Shown here piece after piece: positions 45,929-58,417 of a stretch of 64,000 nt of DNA. The notes under the pieces were generated by a model. It was given only the letters and a program-made list of their open reading frames with translations, made no database searches and had not been told where the DNA came from. Source of the DNA: Grammothele lineata (Eukaryota > Basidiomycota > Agaricomycetes > Polyporales > Polyporaceae); contig NDFF03000383.1 in the NCBI GenBank assembly GCA_002150815.3, forward strand, positions 1 to 64,000, written 5' to 3'. The translations under genes were made by a program, and so were the position numbers. Within the stretch, counting starts at the first letter, position 1, and every line of letters starts with the position of its first letter.

Positions 45929-46616
45929 GCAACTTGGTTAGACGTACTGCACACTGCTGGAGCCGTTCGTGAGCCCAGCGGAAGTGGGATGCTAGACTCG
46001 TACGTACCGTCAAATCGTCCCCAACCTCGTAAGTCCAGCGTTGATGAGGGTGTAAGTAATCGTAGCACGGTGTACGAATTGGAACAGATTTGTAAACCAG
46101 TCGGTGCGCTGGAGCTGTAGACAAGGCTAGCCGCTTGTACCAGTATTTAAACTTATGGGCTTGATGGAAAGTAAAGAGACTGTTAAGCCTTTCTAATAGT
46201 GGTATCAAATCTGACTATCATCTACTATTGACTCGAGCTTATGCGCCAAACAAGCGCCCGTGTATGTGGATTTTGAATGGACCTTTATATTCGTGTTGTC
46301 GTTCTACGATCATCTTCACATATGACCTGTGCTGCGGCACGTCGATCTCTTGTTTCAAAGGCTCAACTACCCTTTTCCTTAGTACCCCGCGCAAGCAACC
46401 TGAAGGAGGCAACCCTTTTCATCGAACAATCATCACTTGTCCTTTCGCCACTGCGCCCACCGGCAAAAGCCGCTCAGTCCACCTTCTAGCAGACCATCCA
46501 AGACCGCGGCACCCACATGAGGCGGTGTGCGACAGCTTCCTCTAATAAGAGCACGCCGCACAGTGGTAGGGGGCGCTCCTAACGATAGGATCGTCCACCA
46601 GCACTGGCCCGCCACC
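45929..46616. other. Divergent promoter region
   Basis: Lies between Pus3 (-) and the otubain gene (+). No gene was seen. Confidence 0.5.
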
Positions 46617-48405
46617 ATGAACCCGTTCGGAGACGCGACCAACTTGAACTTCGCCTCCCTGCAATTGCCCGAGACAGCGCCACCGGATCCCGCGGCGCGC
46701 TCGCCCGAAGCACGTACGTGACCTCACTCCCATGGCCGTGGCCAGTGGCTGCGTTGGCCCGCGTCGCGTGCGCCGTGCGGGGCGAGGCCGCGCGGCGCGC
46801 CACGCGAGCGACAGTGCATTAACGCGGTCCGCGCAGCGAGGATAAAAACGGCCGATCTCCCCGATGTCGACGAGCCGGAGCCCTGGGCGCAGGAGCTCGC
46901 GTTCGAACGCGACCCCGACGTGCACATGACGGACGCTTCCCAAGGTGCGTGCTCGAGCCTCGCCCAGGCGCGTCCTCCTCGGTGACCGACGCGTGCTGCC
47001 ATGCAAACGTATATGCACGGTCCATCGTTCGCCATCGATGTGGTCCCCGCCACTGCGCTGCAGAAGAACTCGAGCCCGTGGGCTTGTTTGATCATGTTGA
47101 GGTGCGTGTGCGGACGCTCAGATTCATCGGTCCGCGACGTCGCGTTGTGAGCGCGCTCTGACGTACCCTCCTATCGACAGACCTTCCCCGGCGACCTGCC
47201 CGGGGGCCCCGACCCCAGCATACCGCTGATCTCGCCCCTCGAGCCGATGCGTTCCCTGCGCGCAGAATACGAGAACGGCTCGCAGGGCTTTGTCAGGCAG
47301 ATCGACTGGCTCGTGTCCCAAGGCTGGCTAGGTGTCCGGCGCACGCGTGGAGATGGTCAGTGCTCTTGCCATACCCGCCCCGTCCCCCGGACGACGTGGC
47401 GCGGCGGTGGCCGTCTGCGTCATCGTCATCGTCCTGTGTATCCGTCGCGCTAATTATGCTTCGCGGCTCCCAGGCGACTGTTTCTATCGGTGTAAGTGCG
47501 GACGCTGTCTACAGAGCACGGTCGCCGCCCGAGATATCCACGGGGTGGACTCATGAGGACGAGAATAGCTGAGTTCTATCTATCTGTTTTTTTTTTCGCA
47601 GCGCTTGCGTTTGCATACATCGAGAACATCATGAACGCGCCGGATACACTCCTGGCGGCAACGTCCACGCTGTCAGTGCTCGAGGCCTCGCAGCCGCAGC
47701 TAGAACGTGTGGGCTTCCAGCGACTCGTCTTCGAAGACTTCTACGACGCTTTGGCTGGGCTGATCAACCGCATCGTCACCCCCGTGGACGGTCGCGTGCT
47801 GACCATCGACCAACTGTTAGCAGAGTTCAACAACCCTGAAGGTACGGCAGTCCTACGCACGTCAGCGCTGTAACTGATGGCGACGCCGACAGTCTCAAAC
47901 TCAATCGTGGTCTACCTTCGGCTGCTTACGTCCGCCGAGATCAAGACCAACCCAGACTATGCTGGGTTCCTGCTGCACCCTGAGACGGGGGAGCAACTCG
48001 ACCCGGAGAACTTCTGCAACAACTTCGTGGAGGCGGTCGGGAAGGAAGCCGGTGAGCACAGCTGATCGCTCGTTCCCACCAGGGGCTCGCGCTGATCTCC
48101 TTACGCCCGCCAGACCACGTCCAGATGAACGCGCTCGCGTCGGCGCTCAAAGTGAACGTGAACGTGGCGTACCTCGACGGGCACGACGCGCAAGGGCAGG
48201 TCTCGTTCGTGCCCTTCCAGAACGCGTCGTTCACGGTCATCGATACCGTGAACCTGCTGTACAGGTGTGTGGTGGTGCCCACGCCGGCCGCGGCTGCGGA
48301 ACTCTCGAGCGGACGCGGGACTGAAATTGGGGACTTATCAGGCCAGGACATTACGACATTCTCGATAGGCGGGACGCGGATCCCATGGCGCGGCTTCTTG
48401 TGTGA
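46617..48405 (+). CDS. Otubain-type deubiquitinase (peptidase C65)
   Basis: A cysteine protease that cleaves ubiquitin chains. ATG 46617 has a perfect GCCACCATG context: MNPFGDATNLNFASLQL, then KTADLPDVDEPEPWAQEL, EELEPVGLFDHVE and IPLISPLEPMRSLRAEYENG. The otubain fold follows with SQGWLGVRRTRGDGDCFYR, where the catalytic Asp-Gly-Asp-Cys spans an intron (47354-47472). Next are ALAFAYIENIM, FEDFYDALAGL, VVYLRLLTSAEIK and HVQMNALASALKVNVNVAYL. The last exon PGHYDILDR brings the catalytic His and is followed by RDADPMARLLV and TGA at 48403-48405. Length is roughly 350 residues, with an N-terminal extension relative to animal OTUB1. The gene is intact. It probably acts in the cytosol or nucleus. 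Confidence 0.92.
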
Positions 48406-49241
48406 CCCCGTGAATAATCTGTGCAGTAACGCGTTCGCACGTCGTGGCAGCGCGGCTCGCGGCAGGCGATGGGCGGTCTTGTTGCGGTGTAAGCTAGGCT
48501 GTGGCGAAGTTGCTACCGAATCGCATGAAATCGGCTCCTTCTTTGGAGTTTTTGGTATCGTGTATCGGCCGCGGGGCTCGTGTGCGGGCAGTATCATGTG
48601 CTCGTGACCGGCCGGTGTATGGTCAGGGACAGACAGAACCGTCGCGATAGCTGGGGGCGACGTGCGGATGTGCCGAGGCTCGCCCGAGCGGCGGCGCCAG
48701 GGGAAGCGACTAGGGCGCAGTGACGCGTCGGTCACTGTCACGGAACGCGGTGGCGTCACGCGCCCGCTGGTCCGTGCGGTGGGACACGTGATGGAGCTGT
48801 CACAGGTTGGGCTTAGGTAAGGGGTTGTTTAACTCTGATTCTCACAGCGGAGGGTGCGCCCTCACTGCAGGCAGAGCCCTCTCACCAGCCAGCCAGCCAG
48901 CCCAGCCAGCCATTTTCCTCTGCCCGCACGCCTGCGCCTAGCGCTGCCCAGTCCCTCCCCCGCCTGCAACCAGCACCCAGCCCACACCACACCCGTCCCC
49001 CGCCCACAACTGAACAGAGGTGCGTACAAGGGTCCTAGGGGCCTTATCCGATGTTCGTCGCTATCGATGTCCCTCTGCGCTGTCGTCGTCGCCGACGCGC
49101 AGCCCGACGCGGCGGGGGGCGCGTCGCGCCCAGACGCGTGCCCCACGGCACGCGTCGCGGACGTGTCGGCCCCCACGGCGCCCTTCCACAAAGTATCGCG
49201 TCGTGTTGGACGTGCTGCTGACGCTCTTCGCCGCCCCACAG
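48406..49241. other. Leader and promoter of the HMG-box gene
   Basis: No protein gene was seen. A CAGC microsatellite (CAGCCAGCCAGCCAGC) lies near 48889-48912. The sequence just before the next ATG ends ..CCCCACAG, which suggests that a 5'-UTR intron ends exactly at the start codon. Confidence 0.5.
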
Positions 49242-49882
49242 ATGCCCAAGGAGACCACCAAGACGACCAAGGTGGGTATATGCGCCCTCCCCCGGGCCCA
49301 ACCTGCGCGAACCGCGTCCTGGGCGGCCCCGGGGGGTCCCTTCGTGCGCTCGGTGGTGCTGACGACGTCTTCTTTCGCAGCGCAAGGCCGCTGAGAAGGC
49401 GGAGAAGGCGCCGAGGGGGAAGAAGGGGGGCAAGGACCCCAAGGCGCCGAAGCGCGCCCTCTCCGCGTACATGTTCTTCTCGCAGGACTGGCGCGAGAGG
49501 ATCAAGGCTGAGAACCCCGACGCCGGGTTCGGTGAGTTGTTTTTGCTGCTGCGGTTCGCTGGCGTGTTGGGATAGTTTGACTTATGAGACGCGTCTTCAG
49601 GCGAAATCGGCAAGCTTCTTGGTGCCAAGTGGAAGGAGTTGGACGAGGAGGAGAAGAAGGTATGGATTGTATCGCGTCCTGTACGACAGAAATTCTGACT
49701 GTATGCGCGTCAGCCCTACCTCGACCAGGCCGCCGCAGACAAGGCGCGCGCTGAGCAAGAGAAGAACGACTACGATGTAAATATATATCCACCTTATATG
49801 CTGTTATCTGAGTACTCACGGCGATTTCCAGGGCAAGAAAGGCGACAGCGGCAGCGGGGATGGTGAAGACGACGACGAGTGA
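49242..49882 (+). CDS. HMG-box non-histone chromosomal protein, Nhp6 type
   Basis: A small DNA-bending chromatin protein that works with nucleosome remodelling and FACT-type complexes (family function). Five exons give 117 residues: [10 protein letters not shown], a Lys-rich arm ([18 protein letters not shown]), and one HMG box [53 protein letters not shown]. An acidic tail ends DGEDDDE, which yeast Nhp6 lacks but fungal and animal relatives often have. Introns are at 49271-49380, about 49531-49600, 49660-49712 and 49777-49830 (approximate). The base before the ATG completes an AG, pointing to a 5'-UTR intron. Confidence 0.95.
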
Positions 49883-50757
49883 TGTCGATACCCCTGTCTC
49901 CTCTGCGCAACCGTTGTGTCGTCCCAGTGTGTCGATGCTAGATACGCCGCCGCTTCTTCGTCACCTCGTCTCTCGTTTTGTCCCGTCGTGTCTTCGCTCT
50001 TGCTGCTCGTATAGTACCAAAACCGTAGGACGCCCTCGACTGTGATCTCGCTCTCCCCTCCTTTCTATGTATTTTCTCCCCTCGCTAGTCGTATAGCTTC
50101 GTCCCCCCAGACGCGCGTGCACACGGCGCGTCCGGTGTACAGAGAACGACGTCCTGTAATACTAGACGAAGATGATGTACTTGTTCGTTCGTTCGAGTCG
50201 AAGCTTATAACTTATCTGGAATGACAATGGAGGACGTCCTGTCAGTAATCATGTCCCTCGTGGGGTGTGAGCCACTGACGGCCAAGGGGGATGGTCGTGG
50301 TCGAGGTCGGAGCGCTGAGGCGGATCAATTTGCAGCCCCGACAGAGAGCACTCGCACAGTCACTGTAAGTAGCGGGCTCAGCGAGTATCGGAATTGCCGC
50401 GGCTTGTCTCTTGCCTGTCCAATGCCCGTCACTGCTTTGCTCACATATTCTCATCTGCACGCATTTTCGCAAGATTCTGGCCTCTGGCACGGCGACATTG
50501 CCTAGACAAATGCTCCTCGATCACCCACGGCCAGTGTCATTCGGAAGCCTTCGTCAATCCAAAGCGGAAGCATGCATGAGCACTTTGACTGTACACGGGA
50601 ACTGCGACGTATGTTCTACCATCCCGTTGAAACACGTAGATACTGCGCCCAGATCCCAAAAATATATCCGCGTAGAATCCCTCAGCAATCCTACATGCCT
50701 TTAAAACACGGGAAACTATGCACATCTAGTGTCGTCCACCCTTTTCCCGAGTCCCAA
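49883..50757. other. No gene recognised
   Basis: Convergent 3' region between the HMG-box gene (+) and SurE-like gene 2 (-). The first 300 bases are a pyrimidine-rich 3'-UTR-like stretch. No coding sequence is supported. Confidence 0.5.
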
Positions 50758-52043
50758 TCAGTTGTCGAAGCAGGTTAACAACCCCGACGGCGCGAGGCGG
50801 TCCAACACCAGCGCCTGTGTCGTTGCGTCGACGTCCGCCTTCGTGCTCGCGTTCATGACCGTCACACTCGCGAAGCAGCCCGAGTCCACCACCGTCGTCT
50901 CGGCCGGCAGGCGCGTGCTCCCGCACGTCTCAACGTCCCGCGCGCTCGAGTTGCTCACCAGGCGCGTGAAGACCCAGCTGAAGTCGCCCGCGGCGGTGCA
51001 GTCCCCGTTCGGCGCCCCGGAGGAGGAGAACGTGGTGGCGCCGTAGTTGACGTTCAGGATCGTGCCCGCAGGCAGCACGGGGCGCGCGGCGGGCGCGAGG
51101 AGCGTCTTGGTGAGGTTCGCGGTGAGCTGTGCGTACACACGCGCGGACTCACTCGACTGCGACGTGGGGTCGGAGTCGAGGGTGGTGTACACCACCTGGG
51201 ACGCGGTCCGCGCGGAGAAGGCGACCGCGGGGAAGCCTTCCTTCGCCGCTTCGCAGGCGGCGCCGCTGTTGTGAGGGATGGATCAGTGGTGCGGTCAGAT
51301 GTGGCTTGAGGAGGGGGGACGGAACGTACACAGTGCCGGAGTTCTGTGTCACGGTTCCGAGGTTGGCTGGCAGGGCTGGTTGGTACATGTTACTCCATCT
51401 CTGTTGGATGATGCACTCACTCCCAACGTTAGGCCCGCTCACGATGAAATCCGGCGCAGACCCGAAATGCTCAGGCGCGAGAGTCTGAATGCCGAAGCGC
51501 ACCGAGTCCACGCTGGAGCATCCGTCCCGTCAGCGCTGGTTCCTCGTCATCTATCACCACAGCGACTTACGGGAAGCTGTTCACATAGTTGAGCGCCGCT
51601 GGAGATTCGCGCCCGCTCTGCGTTAGCTGGGGTCACGAAGGCGATCTTCTATCACACTATCACGTACGGTTGCTCGAGTTGAAACCCTCCGCGGGCGAGC
51701 CCGCGGGGCAGGTGTCGAACTCGCACGGCTGTTGCAGCGGTTGCGGCGTTGCGCTCGACGAGCCCGTGCCGGACTCCTGCTCCGCGGGCGCGGAGAGGAC
51801 GACCTGTGTCCGGGTACCGGCGCGGGGCGCCAGACAGTGTAAGTGAACGCTCTATTAAAATCGACGGCGGTAGTCTCGTATGCTCACGTTGAACCCCACA
51901 GACTGGAGCGCGTCGAACTGCGCGCGTATCTGGGCAACTGCCCAGCCGTCGTCATTGGTCAGAATAATGTTCTGCGCCACAGCAGCATGCCACAGGACGA
52001 GGCCGAGCGAGACGACGCGGAGGAGATGCGTCCAGCACTGCAT
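50758..52043 (-). CDS. SurE-like 5'/3'-nucleotidase, secreted, copy 2
   Basis: Paralogue of the gene at 40397-41889. The start MQCWTHLLRVVSLGLVLWHA is a signal peptide, followed by AQNIILTNDDGWAVAQIRAQ with the NDDG metal site. Then come VVLSAPAEQESGTGSSS (ES-G in place of NQS-G of copy 1), PCEFDTCPAGSPAEGFNSS, AALNYVNSFP, VDSVRFGIQTLAPEHFG, FIVSGPNVGSE, SGAACEAAKEGFPAVAFS and a C-terminus with GDCTAAGDF, VETCGSTRLPAETTV and SGLLTCFDN. All exons are open. The loop change from NQSG to QESG near the active site may alter activity (inference). The neighbour arrangement (SurE, then repeat R, then aldo-keto reductase 2) mirrors the AKR 1-SurE 1 pair. Confidence 0.9.
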
Positions 52044-53365
52044 TTTGCTGTGGCGTGGGGCGTCACTGTGGGCACGTGGAGGCTGCGCTGAGTGTCGGGA
52101 TCACTCACTCGAACTCGATGGCAAGTTTTCGAGAACTGCTCCGAGACGTGTTCTGACCAGTCCTGCAGCAGAGGTCGCGCGGTGACGTTAGGAGCCCGTC
52201 GAGCCGTCAGCCGCAGACGAGCCCCGCGCGCCCGCCGGTTTAAAAGCCGTCCAAGGCGCGCACGGGCTCACCTCCGAGTCCGAGCTTCGAGTCGCACGTT
52301 CGTGGACACCGCGTCTGTGCTGGCGGCACCATGTGGCCACCACTCGGGTGAGAGGCCGCTGGCACACCTGGCGGGGTCGTTTATAGCCACCCCAGGGTGG
52401 GTCTGCCAGCGAAGCAGTGCCAGCGAGGCTCTACAGAAGCGCGCTGCCTTCAGCGCCATGTGGCAGACGCGGGTCACAGGTTGGCCCGGCCCACCTTCGA
52501 ACGTCGTTCCGTGAAAGAGGTTTGCTCGGTCGAGGCACGTTGGGGGCCTGTCATCGCTGCGGCGCCGTGATAGGACCACGGAGGTAACGTGCTAGGGTCG
52601 CCGTACGCACGCTGTGCCGTTTGCAACTCAGGAATCTGATCAGCAGGTTGAGGAAGTAGAAAGTTTCTTCGAGAAGACCCTGGTCCGCCGACATGGTTTT
52701 GCTCGGTGTATCCGGCTGGTATTCCTAGCCAAACACGTACGGCAATTCACGGTGGTCTTCCGCAGCGTGCAGGACAAGTGCCGATGTGATTTCCGCAGTC
52801 ATGGAGGCAAATCAGACCGATGTCATAGGAAGGACCAAAACATTTCGACAATTTGAATGTCCGTGCCAGTCTTCACACAAACGCCATCGCCTCCATTCAT
52901 GCTGCGTTCTCCTTCCGTGTCCGTAGCTTCTACGTAGTCCAACAACAGAATCACTCGCCGATCTAAAATGTGCGTCTCCCCCAGGCGTTTGTGTTCTGAG
53001 TCATACGTATGCACGCTCATGTGGTTCCATAGGGTTCCGCTGCCTATACTACAGTGTTAAACTGTACCACCTACAGTCAGGTATCTGTCCTTGCCAGCTC
53101 TGCTAGCGCGGCGTATATTAAGTTCGCGATCGACGTGAAGGTGTGCCGATCGCAAGCACCGTGACATTGCACGCCAAATACAGCGAACGTCCGACACGCC
53201 CAGCCGCCTGCACCGTGAGCGCGTGGGTAGGTTCCTTTCACGAATAGGTACGTAACGTAGAACATCTAAAGTGTAAGACGGAGTCCAATGTTTTCTCGCA
53301 GGACATAGGACTGCCTATTGACAGCTACGGCGCCCAAGCATTCCGCGCGCTGCGAAATCGGCTCC
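52044..53365. other. No gene recognised
   Basis: 1.3 kb between SurE-like gene 2 and the second long copy of repeat R. Short, motif-less frames only. Confidence 0.5.
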
Positions 53366-55740
53366 GTCACATCCCGAGGAACCGAATAACTCGAAGTCAG
53401 CCGTGAGCCTCCCGCCAAACAACAGCACCAAACATCGACGCCAAAGATGTCAGCCTCTCCTGCTAGCTCTATAAAGTCCTGACCTATCGCCTCTTTCTGT
53501 CCTCCGTCTCTTCGCTCTGCTCCATATCCATATGTTGTCTCTCGCCATATCCTGTATTCGCCCTTCTTCTCTCATCCGGTGTCGTGGTACGTCTCATACC
53601 TTCTCCATGCTATGATCCTCTGCTCACCGTACTCAAACCTAGCCGCGCAAGGTTCACAACGTCACCGACACTGTCAAGTATGTTGTCGGCGATACGGGTA
53701 GGACAGTCCCAGGACACGAGGACTAGTTCATCATCGGGAATCTAGTACGTGTCTATACCTTCTCGTGTTTGACGTCGGGGCTCACACCTGGTAGGTCGTC
53801 GGCGATATCCAGCACAGGCGATATCCCCTCGACATTCCCTCCCCTACCCCATCGTGCACCCGACCCTCATGGGGATCGATTCCAGAGGTCAAGATGAAGA
53901 CGGTCGTAGACGAGGAAGACGTCAAGAGCAAGTCCATCTCCCTTCCACCCTCTACCCATCATCATCCCAGCCTCCATCCCTCGCCGCGGTCGACATGGAT
54001 GACTCTGCCGGAACCTCCTCCAAGCTTCAGTCCTCGTTCAAGTCTCAAGACCGAGGCCACCGACGAGTGCAGGCTGCGCAGTTCTCAGCGCGGGTCGTAC
54101 GTCATCTTCCTCTTCACCGTCCATCATCTTCTAATCAGAGTATACACAGGTGACGTCGATGAGACTTCATATGAAGGCGTCCGTCACGACTTACAGCCTG
54201 AAAACGCACTCGCCGGTAGCCTCTCGAGGATGGCAAGCTTGGATGGAGGCCGCCGTGGATGGCGCCGGAGCTGATGAACCTGATGTCTGGCTGATCGCGC
54301 TCGTGAGTGCTTGATTGCCTAACACTCGGGTCATCGTGTACACCAAGGCTCCTGGCAAGGTATGTCTTTTTCTCGTCAGCGCATATTCCCAGGAGCCTGA
54401 CGGTGTGCGCAGGCGCTATTCGGCAACGGCAATTCGGTCCATCCCTGGACCAACATCCTCCCCTCTTTGGCTCCCATCGCTGTCCGGCCACCGCTCTCCA
54501 TCTGTCGAATGCATTCCATGTACTCAGTATTGCTGTCGATCCCGCCATCCCCCCCCTCCCATCTCCCCCCTCCATCACCCCCGCAACCTCCGCTTCCTCT
54601 TCCCGACACTCTCGGCTCCGCCCTTCTCGTCTTCAACTTCAACTCCTCACGGGACGTATCCTCCACGGCGACACGCGTACTCAACACCCGCACGACATCG
54701 GCCCTCGATCCACGCCCTCTCGGGCCCCTGCAGCCGACGCAGCCCTCGCGGATCCCGCCACGATCGCCCACCTTTCGCCGGTGCTCTAGGGCCCCACCGG
54801 TGCAACCGCCGCGACGCACCCACGGCCATTCGATGACGATGCACATCCATGGCCATCCCCCCGCCCCTCCTTCAACACGCACCTCCAACGACCCCCAACA
54901 CCGTCGCGCGCGTTAGGTCGACTCTCGAGTCGTACCTCGATACCTGACGCTTCAATATCCCCCGTGTGTATATGCACGTACTCGTATGTGGATGTACATG
55001 CACTGCTGGCACACCCGCACGCATCAACACAGTCAGGCCCGCGGTCTCCATCCAGACGGCTCGCAACGGTCAAGGCTTCGACCTTCAAGCTTCAAGCCCG
55101 CCCACCGTCCAACGGACGACCGCACGGCAGTCGAGGTTAGGGGGCTATGTTCGCTAAGTAGCATGTGCCGACGCTCGCCTCACGCCGCCCACCATGCCGG
55201 CACTCGTCTTTGACGATTAAGAATCGTCTTGACGATGTGCCGAGTGGTGCACCTCGGCTGCCATCGCCACCGGTATCTCGTCGAACCTCGGGTCGTTTTC
55301 GTTCTCGACTTCGACTTCGACTTCGGCCTCGATTTTCACCGGTGGCACCGCCCTTTGCAAATGGCCGGCGGCGGCCTCGCGATATCTGGTGACGCTTCCC
55401 CGCATCGTCAAGTCGAGAGGCTCCTCGTGACCTCTCAGCGGACACAGCGTTACCCCCTTTTTTCCTACTCTCTACTATACGATTCATGGAAGATACTTAG
55501 AGATGCTAGATTTGTTCGTTGGGGACCCAGTTTGTCGTTGGGAGTTGACTCGATTTGTATCCACGTAATGTCTCGCCTGACGGTATGTCGGTGATCAAGA
55601 TTTTCTTTCAATCTTCTTTCGCGTGATTTTGAACGAGCGAGATCAAGCTTCATGACGGCGTGTGGATATATGCCGCTTTTCCGTCGGAGTGTAAGACTTG
55701 GTGAATGCGAGGTTCGCGTTCGACCAGCGCAGTACTGAGT
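53366..55740 (+). repeat. Repeat R, long copy 2
   Basis: Direct duplicate of 4463-6830. TATAAAG lies at 53470-53476. The first exon-like part reads PRKVHNVTDTVK..PGHED, with the shared TAG and then FIIGNL. Next are an ATG at 53995 (MDDSAGTSSKLQSSFK) and an intron-like GTACGT..CAG near 54097-54150. The frame after it stays open as far as WLIALVSA, where the same TGA as in copy 1 precedes LPNTRVIVYTKAPGK. Copy 1 has an additional TGA near 5322 that is absent here. Similarity ends near 55728-55740, short of the 3' border found at 7033 and 9506. Copy 2 is thus 3'-truncated but slightly less decayed in the middle. Confidence 0.78.
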
Positions 55741-56095
55741 GTACTGGATGATCGGGATTGACGTCAGCGCTTATGTACCGGGTGTACTATGCGAGGTCGT
55801 GCGAGGTCTTGCCTCTCATCCACCACCGTCCGGCTGCTCTGTGCTTCATGCGAACGCGGGCATCCGCTCAAGTTCAAGTCGCTTCCGACTGGGAAATGGA
55901 CTCCATTTCCGTAAGCCATCACCCACGCTGGCATACATGACCACCCCGCAACTTCACATATGTCGCGGCGGCCGTCCCACCGTCATGACATACCTCCGCG
56001 ACCATTATCCATACATATAAAAGCACCGTGTCTCCCATTGCCCAGCCAACTTCTCAGCTCTCGAACAGCCCCTTTGTCTGCACCCCACCAGCATC
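55741..56095. promoter_or_regulatory. Promoter of aldo-keto reductase 2
   Basis: ATATAAAAG at 56015-56023 is a strong TATA box about 75 bases before the ATG at 56096. The leader after it is pyrimidine-rich. No other gene was seen. Confidence 0.65.
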
Positions 56096-57546
56096 ATGGC
56101 TCATTTCTGGGCTCAACCTCCCCACCCCGCGACCAAGCTCGGCCGTCACCGCCCCCTCGCCCCCAACGCGGGGCTGCACGTCTCCCCGCTATGCCTAGGC
56201 GCGATGAGCATTGGGGACAAGTGGCGTGAAGTCATGGGGGCGATGGACAAAGAGTCTAGCTTCAAGCTCCTCGACGCGTTCTATGAGGCGGGGGGCAACT
56301 TCATCGACACGGCGTGCAACTACCAGGACGAGACGTCAGAGATGTTTATCGGGGAGTGGATGGAGACGCGGGGTATTCGGGATCAGATGGTCATTGCGAC
56401 TAAGGTGCGTTCCGACTTCGAGCCTCGATGTGCTGTGGGGATGAGAAAGGCTCATTGTGCGTTGCTTGACAGTACTCGTCCAACCCGAAGCGCGGACGGA
56501 CAGACATCAAGCAACACACGGCTTGGGCAGGGAACAACTTGAAGGCGATGAACATCACCGTTGAGGAGTGTCTCAAGAAACTCCGCACCACATATATCGA
56601 CCTCCTCTATGTCCACTGGGTACGCCTCACGCTCTTCCGCGCGCATATAGCCCCGTTAACACTTCGCGCCTCCTTCAGTGGGACTACACAACCCCAATAG
56701 AAGAGGTTATGAACGGCCTGCACGCGCTCGTCATGTCCGGCAAGGTCCTCTACCTCGGAATCTCCGACACGCCCGCGTGGATAGTCTCGAGCGCGAACCG
56801 CTATGCGCGCGACCACGGCAAGACGCCGTTCGTCGTATACCAGGGCGCGTGGAGTATCCTGGAGCGTGATTTTGAGCGCGACATCATTCCGATGACACGC
56901 GCGGAGGGCATGGCGCTCGCGCCCTGGGGCGTGCTCGCGGGGGGCAAGATCCGCTCCGACGCGGAGGAGCAGAAGAGGAAGGAGACGGGTGAGAACGGTG
57001 AGCAGTGGTGGTTTTCTTGATATCGTGGGGTGTGTTCTGACTCCTCCGCCATTCAGGACGTGCCTTGGTAGGCTCGTGGGAGCGCAATGAGAAGGAGCGG
57101 GCGGTGGCGAAAGTGCTCGAGGAGATCGCCGCAGAGGTCGGAGCCCCAGACATCCAAGCGGGTGAGTATGCCTCGCTGCTCTATAGCCTTGTCTCTGACA
57201 CGTGACCCGCACGTCCTAAAGTTGCTATTGCATACGTGATGCAGAAAACACCGTATGTCTTTCCCATCGTCGGCGGGCGCAAGGTTGAGCACCTCCACGG
57301 GAACATCGCCGCGCTTGACATCGCTCTCACGGACGAGCACATCAAGAAGATCGAGGCAGCGTCACCGTTTGACAAGGGCACGATGTATACGCTCTTTGTA
57401 TGTGATCTTCTCACATCCGTTATTCCTGGTGGCGGCTGACGAGGGCGTGATAGGGCGATGGGTCTGACTACGGGACTTTCCACCGCTACGCGGCCCACTT
57501 TGACCGCTGGCCTACTGCACCTTCTCTCCGCCCCAAGAAGGATTAG
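56096..57546 (+). CDS. Aldo-keto reductase 2 (aryl-alcohol dehydrogenase type)
   Basis: Close paralogue of the gene at 37999-39451, with the same exon breaks. The start is [20 protein letters not shown]. The catalytic tetrad is visible as [15 protein letters not shown] (Asp, Tyr), MVIATK (Lys) and LLYVHW (His). Then come [83 protein letters not shown] and a last exon [19 protein letters not shown], ending RPKKD with TAG at 57544-57546. Relative to copy 1 it has one extra residue in [12 protein letters not shown]. The gene appears intact. AAD-type enzymes reduce aromatic aldehydes such as those made during lignin breakdown; the specific substrate here is not shown by the sequence. Confidence 0.94.
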
Positions 57547-58417
57547 GTTTCGTTGCGGACGTGTTTGTAAACGCCAAACGACTGTCGAAGGAATTGTGAT
57601 GGTCATGCTGTATCAGTATGTGGCTCAAATCAAACTTCAATATGAGTGCGTGCTTGCACGACATTTGGTCGGTATTTGCTTGCCCGAGTGCCAATTCTAC
57701 AAACGCCCACAAAACCACAGCACTAAGGTTTACCAACATTTCAGTAACGTCAGTGGAAGCCGAAGCGACCTTGCAGAGGCTGTGTAAGGACTCTTCGCGA
57801 CGACTTGCCCTATTCTTCTTTCCCAGTTTGAGACGTGCTTTCAATAACCTTCGTGGGATCTTAAGGTCATATACTCTCTTAAGACCAAGTGGGAAGATGA
57901 ACGAATATCAAGGTGCGTCCGCGATCACCCTCTAATACCGTACAAGCACATGAAACCCACCAGCCCGCCCCAGCCGTAGCCCGGCCAAGCCATCGTTCCC
58001 CGCAGAGTTCTCCACAGCATTCAGCCATATAATCGCCCAAATCTAGGACGGCGACGTTTCGCCTGATCAAAGTCGCGCTTTAGCGTATTGTTGAATTTGA
58101 ATGAGGTCGCAGTTGATTCAAACTGTTGATATTTGGATGGCGTAGGTGAGTATCTGATGAACGGTTTTACGACGGTGTTAACGCAGACGATATTACCGCA
58201 GATCATCCGTGGTTTAGTCACCGCCTTGAACTCGTGTTTGGCCTTCATAAACCAGGTCCCCGTAGAGTGCATGCTGATCACCGGGAGGAATATCTTCCAA
58301 CGAGAAACCCAACCTAGCCATCCGCCAACACACCCGCTTCGAGGTCGTCAAGTCCGAGAGTAACATCCCTCCTGTTCTGGCTTGCGAACCGCTCGACCCT
58401 CTCCTTTCGTATCTCCA
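57547..58417. other. No gene recognised
   Basis: Stretch between aldo-keto reductase 2 and the next GPI-type gene. No coding sequence is supported on either strand. Confidence 0.5.

Noticed and set aside
47941..48759. 272-codon minus-strand frame opposite the 3' part of the otubain gene
   Set aside because: It is antisense to conserved otubain exons and has no recognisable domain.
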